Shown here piece after piece: positions 7,642 through 12,341 of a stretch of DNA of 12,341 bases. The number at the start of each line of letters is the position of its first letter. Position 1 is the first letter of the stretch. The notes beneath the pieces are model-generated. The model ran no database searches. It was given only the letters and a program-made list of their open reading frames with translations, and was not told where the DNA came from. The position numbers and the translations under genes were made by a program. Location of the stretch: the NCBI GenBank assembly GCA_958346165.1, contig CATVQO010000032.1:1-12341 (forward strand), read 5' to 3'. The stretch comes from an uncultured Collinsella sp. (GTDB taxonomy: Bacteria > Actinomycetota > Coriobacteriia > Coriobacteriales > Coriobacteriaceae).

Positions 7642-7865
7642 AAGTCGTGACGCCGTTCGAGGTCGCCGACTGCAACACCGAGCTCCTCCGCGCGGGCGTG
7701 CCATGCCGCGTGCACTTGACTGATGCCTGCGGGGCGCAGTCGCTTTGGCTCGAGGCCGAGAAGGAAAGGCTCGATGAGGCCCATGCCGTCATCGTCGAGT
7801 TCTTTGAGAAAAAGGGCGCAAAGCCTCGGTTCGATGAGACCAGTACCTACTTTACGCTGCAGTAA
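7638..7865 (+). CDS. Small DAC-motif protein (RDAC-family-like), coupled to hisI
   Basis: A 75-residue protein of unproven function between hisI and hisE. ATG 7638 overlaps the hisI TGA (ATGA at 7638-7641), and GGAAGGGGG just upstream can serve as ribosome site, so it is probably co-translated with hisI. Residues 1-22 look like a strand-helix start, then [14 protein letters not shown] (26-39) forms a conserved-looking core with Cys at 11, 12 or so, 23 and 31, followed by an amphipathic helix (about 43-59) and a C-terminal strand [11 protein letters not shown]. It has no signal peptide or membrane segment, so it is likely cytosolic. The DACG core and length recall the RDAC family of small uncharacterised proteins known from anaerobic Firmicutes; this is from memory and not confirmed by search. 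The position inside the operon suggests, but does not show, a part in histidine synthesis or its control. Confidence 0.85.
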   Translation: MKVVTPFEVADCNTELLRAGVPCRVHLTDACGAQSLWLEAEKERLDEAHAVIVEFFEKKGAKPRFDETSTYFTLQ

Positions 7866-7880
7866 CGAGAGGAAATAACC

Positions 7881-8198
7881 ATGGGAGTCAGAACAGCTAG
7901 CGTGCAGCCGGGAAATATCGGCGAGACACTGACGGGGCTGGCCGAGGTGATTCATGGGCGTCGCGACGCATCGCCGCAGGAGAGCTATACCGCGCGTCTG
8001 TTGACCGACGTCGAGGATGAGCTGCTCAAGAAGCTTGCCGAGGAGGCGAGCGAGGTGATCATGGCCTGCAAGGATAACGACCACGACCACATTCGTTACG
8101 AGGCTGGCGACCTGATCTACCACTTGCTCGTGACGCTCGAGCGCTACGGCATCACCCTCGACGAGCTGGCCGGCGAACTCAACGCTCGCCGCCACTAG
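7881..8198 (+). CDS. hisE: Phosphoribosyl-ATP pyrophosphatase HisE
   Basis: Second pathway step: hydrolyses phosphoribosyl-ATP to phosphoribosyl-AMP and pyrophosphate. The 105-residue all-alpha protein belongs to the MazG/HisE superfamily. It shows ESYTARLL (34-41), the KKLAEEASEV helix (50-59) with metal-binding acids E54, E55 and E58, and the second acid pair E74 and D77 in YEAGDLIYHLLV. ATG 7881 is preceded by GAGAGGA (7867-7873). It is separated by 15 nt from the small DAC-motif gene and is the last gene of the operon. In many bacteria HisI and HisE are fused; here they are split, with the small gene between them. Confidence 0.94.
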   Translation: MGVRTASVQPGNIGETLTGLAEVIHGRRDASPQESYTARLLTDVEDELLKKLAEEASEVIMACKDNDHDHIRYEAGDLIYHLLVTLERYGITLDELAGELNARRH

Positions 8199-8226
8199 TC
8201 ATTTAAGAACGTCCCCAGTGACTAGT
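8194..8226. terminator. Dyad in the convergent hisE/PHP gap (possible two-way terminator)
   Basis: ACTAGTCA (8194-8201, containing the hisE stop TAG) is a perfect complement of TGACTAGT (8219-8226), with a 17-nt loop. The two convergent genes end only 29 nt apart, and this hairpin fills the gap, so it could end transcription from both sides. Neither side has a proper T tract, so termination may be weak or need Rho. Confidence 0.35.
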
Positions 8227-8227
8227 C

Positions 8228-9139
8228 TTAGGCGAGGGGTGTGGGTTGCCATTCGCCGGTGGGGTGGGGGATATCGAAGGCCCGGTAGCCGCAGTCGTAG
8301 GCGTGGGCCTGAGCCTCGCGGATGTTCCAGCAGATGTCGCAGGCGCGGTGTGCGTCCGAGCCAAAGGTGATGGGTACCTCGGCATGGGCAAAGCAACGCA
8401 ACAGTCCCGTCGAGGGGTAATAGTCGTCGAGGCCCTTGCGCGGCGCGGCGGTCGAGACCTCAACGCGGCGGCCCGTGTCGTGGGCGCACTCGGCCATCTG
8501 CTGCCAGAACGGCGCGGGGTCAAAGTCGGGCGCAAAGCCTTCCTTCGAAAAGCGCATGACCAGGTCGGGGTGGGCCATCACATCAAAGTTAAGCGGGCTT
8601 TCGCAAGCACGGCACCAGTCGTCGACGTAGCGCTCCCACACGCCGCGTACACCCAGGTTTTCCCAAACGTGCAGGTTGGTGTCGTCGTCGATCCAACCGC
8701 AGCGCGAATCGGGCGTATCGGGACGAGCGACGTTTTCCGTTCCCGCCGTGCCCGCGGCGCCGGCCACGATATCGCCTGGGTTGCCAATCCAATGCACGCT
8801 GCCCAAGCGCACTATGGCACCCGCGGACCAGCGCTCAACCAAAGGCTCGCAACCTTTGTACCAGTCGCATTCAAAGCCATAGATAAGCTCGAGCTCAGGC
8901 GCGATCTGCGCGGCGAGCTTGCGGGCGTCCTCAAATGCCAGGCGATGTGCCGGCAGGTCGCCCTCGACAACCTGCACTTCGCAGTTGGCGTCCATGCTGG
9001 CGGGCAGGGTGAGGTGATCGGTCGAGACCATGACGCGGCAGCCGGCGGCGGCAACAGCGCGGACGTTGTTCTCAAACGAGGCATGGCCGTCCGAAAACGA
9101 GGTATGAGTATGGCAATCGATCAGCGGGCAAGCAGACAT
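8228..9139 (-). CDS. hisJ: Histidinol-phosphatase, PHP family (HisJ/HisK type)
   Basis: Dephosphorylates histidinol phosphate to histidinol, the step between HisC and HisD. The 303-residue protein has the full PHP metal-ligand set: H10 and H12 in DCHTHTSFSDGH with D17, D41-H42 in STDHLT, E90 in YGFECDWY, H116 in LGSVHWIG, H190 in DVMAHPDL, and D262 and H264 in TFGSDAH. An Ala/Gly/acidic insert (about 124-146) follows H116. ATG 9139 (reverse strand) has AAAGGAG 5 nt upstream (9145-9151). It lies convergent to the his operon and is the only histidinol-phosphatase candidate in the window, since HisB here lacks the fused phosphatase. PHP proteins also include other phosphatases and nucleases, but motifs and location favour this function; hisK is a synonym in some genomes. 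Confidence 0.88.
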   Translation of the reverse strand: MSACPLIDCHTHTSFSDGHASFENNVRAVAAAGCRVMVSTDHLTLPASMDANCEVQVVEGDLPAHRLAFEDARKLAAQIAPELELIYGFECDWYKGCEPLVERWSAGAIVRLGSVHWIGNPGDIVAGAAGTAGTENVARPDTPDSRCGWIDDDTNLHVWENLGVRGVWERYVDDWCRACESPLNFDVMAHPDLVMRFSKEGFAPDFDPAPFWQQMAECAHDTGRRVEVSTAAPRKGLDDYYPSTGLLRCFAHAEVPITFGSDAHRACDICWNIREAQAHAYDCGYRAFDIPHPTGEWQPTPLA

Positions 9140-9478
9140 GGCGGCTCCTTTGCGTCAAGCGAATCCGCTCCATTGTAATGGCGCGACCCCTGGCGCGCCG
9201 GGAACGCCGCAAGTCGAAACCGACTGGAAAGGGCAGATGGCGCGCAAGGGCTGCCACACGACATCGACCCTGCCTTAAAACGTGTACATCAGCCTCCAAA
9301 AGCTGCAAAAAATGACGTGTTTGGAGGCTGATGTACATGTTTGGCTGAGGCGGTGGAGTGTCGGTTTCTTGCCGACAAGGAAAATCGCGCTCATCACGTG
9401 CCGTCACACTCGCGCAGCCCGCGATGTGCTAGCGTTTGAGTGAACAAAACGAGCCCATGCGGAAAGGAGCCGGACCGT
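9140..9478. other. Divergent non-coding region between PHP phosphatase and larC2-like gene
   Basis: This 339-nt stretch has no convincing gene on either strand. It holds the start signals of both flanking genes and the inverted repeat at 9278-9342. On the reverse strand, TACAAT (complement of 9172-9177) could be the -10 box of the PHP gene, giving a leader of about 25 nt, but no good -35 box is seen. On the + strand, TGTGCTAGCGT (about 9425-9435) could be an extended -10 for the larC2-like gene. Both are weak guesses. The palindrome GGCGCGCC lies near 9193-9200. Confidence 0.5.
9278..9342. repeat. Inverted repeat with 23-bp stem, TGTACATCAGCCTCCAAA arms
   Basis: The arms 9283-9300 and 9320-9337 are exact reverse complements over 18 bp. 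One G-T (wobble in RNA) position and 4 more pairs (AAAC with GTTT) extend the stem to 23 bp at 9278-9300 and 9320-9342, around a 19-nt loop with an A6 run (9307-9312). It stands alone between divergent genes and is therefore not a terminator for either of them in the usual sense. On the reverse strand it is followed by TTTT. An operator, a small structured RNA or a dispersed palindromic repeat are all possible. Confidence 0.75.
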
Positions 9479-9964
9479 ATGCCATGCGATAGCACATCCC
9501 CGCTGTCTCGCGAGACCGATGCGCCCGAAACTATCGTCAAGCTGGAGTGCGACATCGACGACGCGTCGCCCGAGGTGCTCGCCTACGCCGCTGACCGCCT
9601 GCGCGAGGCCGGCGCCCGCGAGGTGCATTGGCTGCCGCTTTACTGCAAAAAGGGTCGCCCCGGATGGCAGTTGCAGGTGATCTGCTCGCACGAGGATATC
9701 GAGCGTCTACAGACGATTATCTTTTTGGAGACCACGACCAACGCCGTTCGCCGCCAGGTGATGGAACGCGTTTGCCTGCCGCGCCGATTCGAGCAGGTGA
9801 CAACGCCTTGGGGCGAGGTGTCCGTTAAGGTGGCGACCCTGCCCGACGGCAGCGAGCGCGCGGCTCCCGAGTACGAGGATTGCGCCCGTCTTGCCCGCGA
9901 ACATGACGTGCCGCTCCAACGCGTGATGCAGGCGGCTCAGAGCGCGGCGCTGCGATTCGAGTAA
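9479..9964 (+). CDS. Free-standing LarC C-terminal domain (nickel insertion protein, LarC2-like)
   Basis: LarC inserts nickel into the pincer nucleotide cofactor (NPN) of lactate racemase and relatives, using CTP; the C-terminal domain (LarC2) binds the nucleotide. This 161-residue product covers only that domain: LECDIDDASPEVLAYAADRL (25-44) corresponds to the family ETNIDDMTPE region, then LYCKKGRPG (53-61), IIFLETTTNAVRR (78-90), TPWGEVSVKVA (107-117) and PEYEDCARLA (127-136). The first 18 residues look like an unrelated short leader. ATG 9479 is chosen because AGGAG (9465-9469) lies 9 nt upstream; a GTG at 9440 would put that site inside the gene. In Lactiplantibacillus LarC1 and LarC2 are joined by ribosomal frameshifting, but no LarC1 coding lies upstream here. 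It may complement a LarC1 or Lar system elsewhere or have a new role. A 73-nt gap separates it from the YfcE gene. Confidence 0.85.
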   Translation: MPCDSTSPLSRETDAPETIVKLECDIDDASPEVLAYAADRLREAGAREVHWLPLYCKKGRPGWQLQVICSHEDIERLQTIIFLETTTNAVRRQVMERVCLPRRFEQVTTPWGEVSVKVATLPDGSERAAPEYEDCARLAREHDVPLQRVMQAAQSAALRFE

Positions 9965-10037
9965 CACGGTAGATGGGCTCCACATCCGCCGGACCCCGTA
10001 TTCAGCTCCCATCAACCCCACTCCGAAAGGACTCCCC

Positions 10038-10586
10038 ATGAAATACCTCATCGCTTCCGACATCCACGGCTCGGCATACTGGGCCGAGCGCCTGTGCACC
10101 GCCATCGAATCCGAGCAGCCCGACCGCATTGTGCTGCTGGGCGACCTGCTCTACCACGGCCCGCGTAACGACCTGCCGCGCGACTACGCCCCCAAGCGCG
10201 TGATTCCGCTGCTCAACGCCCTGGCTGACCGCATCATCGCCGTCCGCGGCAACTGCGACGCCGAGGTCGACCAGATGGTCCTCGACTTCCCCGTCATGGC
10301 CGACTACGCCACGTTGTTTGACGAGACCGGCCGCGAACTGTTCCTGACGCACGGCCACGTTTTTGGCGCCGGTATGCACAACAGCGTCGACCACGCGCCC
10401 GCGCTGCCCGAGGGTTCCGCGCTCGTCTACGGCCACACGCACGTCAAGGTTAACGAGGAAAGCGTCGCGCACCCGGGCCTGTGGCTCTTCAACCCCGGCA
10501 GCGTGAGCATTCCCAAGGACGGCACGCACAGCTACGGCGTCTACGAGAACGGCGCGTTCCGCCACGTGGTCATGGAGGAGGACTAA
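10038..10586 (+). CDS. yfcE: YfcE-type metallophosphodiesterase
   Basis: Calcineurin-like metallophosphoesterase of the small YfcE/MJ0936 group, which hydrolyses phosphodiesters in vitro with manganese; the natural substrate is unclear. Its 182 residues match E. coli YfcE (184). The five metal motifs are all present: SDIHG (D8, H10), GDLLYHGPRN (D36), GNCD (N72), THGH (H105, H107) and GHTH (H133, H135). ATG 10038 follows GAAAGGA (10025-10031). It ends 2 nt before mazG, so the two are almost surely co-transcribed. No signal peptide is seen, so it is cytosolic. Confidence 0.93.
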   Translation: MKYLIASDIHGSAYWAERLCTAIESEQPDRIVLLGDLLYHGPRNDLPRDYAPKRVIPLLNALADRIIAVRGNCDAEVDQMVLDFPVMADYATLFDETGRELFLTHGHVFGAGMHNSVDHAPALPEGSALVYGHTHVKVNEESVAHPGLWLFNPGSVSIPKDGTHSYGVYENGAFRHVVMEED

Positions 10587-10588
10587 CC

Positions 10589-11449
10589 ATGGCCGAGCAT
10601 ATGGCTCAGCAAAATGCCGAGGGCTCGCGCGATCTGTCCACGCTAGTCGACGCGTCGGCTGAGCTGCAGCATCTGGTGCAGACCATCTGGCGCCTGCGTC
10701 AGCCCGATGGCTGCCCGTGGGACCGCGAACAGACGCATCAGAGCATTGGCAAGAACATGATCGAGGAAGCCTACGAGGCGCTCGATTGCATCGAGACCGA
10801 CGACGCGGCGCATCTGCGCGAGGAGCTCGGCGACGTGCTCATGCAGGTAGTGTTGCATGCGCAGATCGCGGCGGACGCCGGTGAGTTTACGCTGGTCGAT
10901 GTGGCGCGCGATATCGACGCCAAGCTCATCCGTCGTCACCCGCACGTGTTTGGCGATGCGGATGCCGACAACTCCGACGAGGTACTCAAGATTTGGGACG
11001 AGGTCAAGCTTGCCGAGAAGGCCGCCAAAGACCAGGCCGTGGTGGCAGGCGAGGCCGCGCCCGAGGGGCTGCTCGACGGCGTGCCCACGCACCTGCCGGC
11101 GCTGATGCAGGCGCAGAAGGTGTCGCGCAAGGCGGCTGCCGTAGGCTTTGAGTGGGAGACGGTCCAGGACGTGTGGGACGAGGTAGCTGAGGAGCGTGCC
11201 GAGTTTGAGGCCGAGGCTCCCGGAACGCCCGAGCGCGAAATGGAGTTTGGCGATCTGCTCTTTGCCCTGGTCAACGTCGCGCGCAAGGAGGGTATCGACG
11301 CCGAGAGCGCCCTGCGCGCGAGCACGGCCAAGTTTCGCCGTCGCTGGGCTGCGATGGAGCAGATGGCGGCCGATGCCCACGTAGATCTTGCCGAGCTTTC
11401 GACCCATGGCCTCAACGACCTGTGGGACGCAGCAAAGGCAGGGGAGTAA
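10589..11449 (+). CDS. mazG: Nucleoside triphosphate pyrophosphohydrolase MazG
   Basis: House-cleaning enzyme that hydrolyses NTPs and dNTPs to monophosphates and pyrophosphate; in E. coli it also lowers ppGpp. The 286-residue protein has two MazG domains, as in E. coli (263). The first has LRQPDGCPWDREQTHQSI (36-53), acids E59, E60 and E63, and E79 and D82 in EELGDVLMQVVLH. The second starts near 180 (SRKAAAVGFEWE) with E201, E202 and E205 and EFGDLLFALVNVAR (219-232). ATG 10589 has GGAGGAGGA (10574-10582) upstream; ATG 10601 is a less likely alternative. It is 2 nt after yfcE and ends 6 nt before a strong terminator hairpin. Distant homology to HisE earlier in the window is family-level and not a sign of local duplication. 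Confidence 0.95.
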   Translation: MAEHMAQQNAEGSRDLSTLVDASAELQHLVQTIWRLRQPDGCPWDREQTHQSIGKNMIEEAYEALDCIETDDAAHLREELGDVLMQVVLHAQIAADAGEFTLVDVARDIDAKLIRRHPHVFGDADADNSDEVLKIWDEVKLAEKAAKDQAVVAGEAAPEGLLDGVPTHLPALMQAQKVSRKAAAVGFEWETVQDVWDEVAEERAEFEAEAPGTPEREMEFGDLLFALVNVARKEGIDAESALRASTAKFRRRWAAMEQMAADAHVDLAELSTHGLNDLWDAAKAGE

Positions 11450-11455
11450 TACCGC

Positions 11456-11499
11456 GGGAGCGACGGGACAGACTTGTCCCATCGCTCCCATTATTTTTT
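11456..11499 (+). terminator. Intrinsic terminator after mazG
   Basis: GGGAGCGA (11456-11463) pairs with TCGCTCCC (11482-11489) and GGGACA (11465-11470) with TGTCCC (11475-11480), around a GACT loop with a single C/A mismatch inside. TTATTTTTT follows at 11491-11499. This is a textbook Rho-independent terminator and separates the larC2-yfcE-mazG block from eno. Confidence 0.93.
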
Positions 11500-11506
11500 A
11501 AAAAGA

Positions 11507-11536
11507 TTGTATCGCTTGGCTAACTTAGGGCATAAT
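11507..11536 (+). promoter_or_regulatory. Candidate eno promoter overlapped by one of two GGCTAACTTA repeats
   Basis: TTGTAT (11507-11512) and CATAAT (11531-11536), 18 nt apart, form a plausible sigma-70-type promoter in an AT-rich patch right after the mazG terminator. The -10 is good and the -35 is weak. The decamer GGCTAACTTA occurs at 11518-11527, between the boxes, and again at 11553-11562, 35 nt downstream. Such spacing could mark a regulator binding on the same helix face region, but no regulator can be named. Confidence 0.4.
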
Positions 11537-11561
11537 GCAAAAAGTGCGACAAGGCTAACTT

Positions 11562-12341
<780 letters not shown>

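Noticed and set aside
8246..9178. 310-codon open frame on the + strand opposite the PHP gene
   Set aside because: The reverse-strand frame has every PHP metal ligand and a good ribosome site; the + frame is its shadow.
9072..9407. 111-codon - strand frame covering the divergent intergenic region
   Set aside because: It has no ribosome site or recognisable domain, spans the inverted repeat and overlaps the PHP start in another frame.
9972..10013. Hairpin GATGGG/CCCATC between the larC2-like gene and yfcE
   Set aside because: The 6-bp stem has a 30-nt loop and no T tract; it is too weak to call a terminator.

Overview
The window is GC-rich, gene-dense bacterial DNA. The coding style (strong GC third positions, AGGAGG-type ribosome sites, tightly packed genes) and the gene set suggest an anaerobic gut actinobacterium of the Coriobacteriia, most likely Collinsella or a close relative. 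That placement is an inference from recognised protein style, not from a marker gene.

Region 1 (1-8198, + strand) is a nearly complete histidine operon: a HisZ-HisG fusion (5' end off the window), hisD, hisC, hisB, hisH, hisA, hisF, then a 160-nt gap, then hisI, a 75-aa protein that is not a classical His enzyme, and hisE. Stop and start codons overlap or nearly abut at hisD/hisC (1 nt), hisC/hisB (0 nt), hisH/hisA (ATGA), hisF (3 nt) and hisI/small gene (ATGA), so translation is probably coupled. Two gaps hold notable structure: 1620-1724 (GC-rich alternative hairpins ending in T5) and 7140-7299 (a 94-nt imperfect dyad).

Region 2 (8228-9139, - strand) is a PHP-family phosphatase convergent with the operon. 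It supplies the one step the operon lacks, histidinol-phosphate dephosphorylation. With it, every step from ATP + PRPP to histidine is encoded here: HisZG, HisE, HisI, HisA, HisH/HisF, HisB, HisC, PHP phosphatase, HisD.

Region 3 (9140-9478) is a non-coding divergent intergenic region dominated by a 23-bp-stem inverted repeat of unknown role.

Region 4 (9479-11449, + strand) holds a free-standing C-terminal domain of the nickel-insertion protein LarC, a YfcE-type phosphodiesterase and a two-domain MazG pyrophosphohydrolase, closed by a strong intrinsic terminator. Region 5 (11500-12341) is the promoter and leader of enolase and the first 234 codons of eno, which runs off the right edge.

The most interesting items are the small DAC-motif protein translationally coupled to hisI, the orphan LarC2 domain, the HisZ-HisG fusion with a cysteine cluster in its HisG half, the two unexplained inverted repeats, and a short upstream ORF whose stop overlaps the eno start. 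I saw no tRNA, rRNA, CRISPR array, transposase or integrase.
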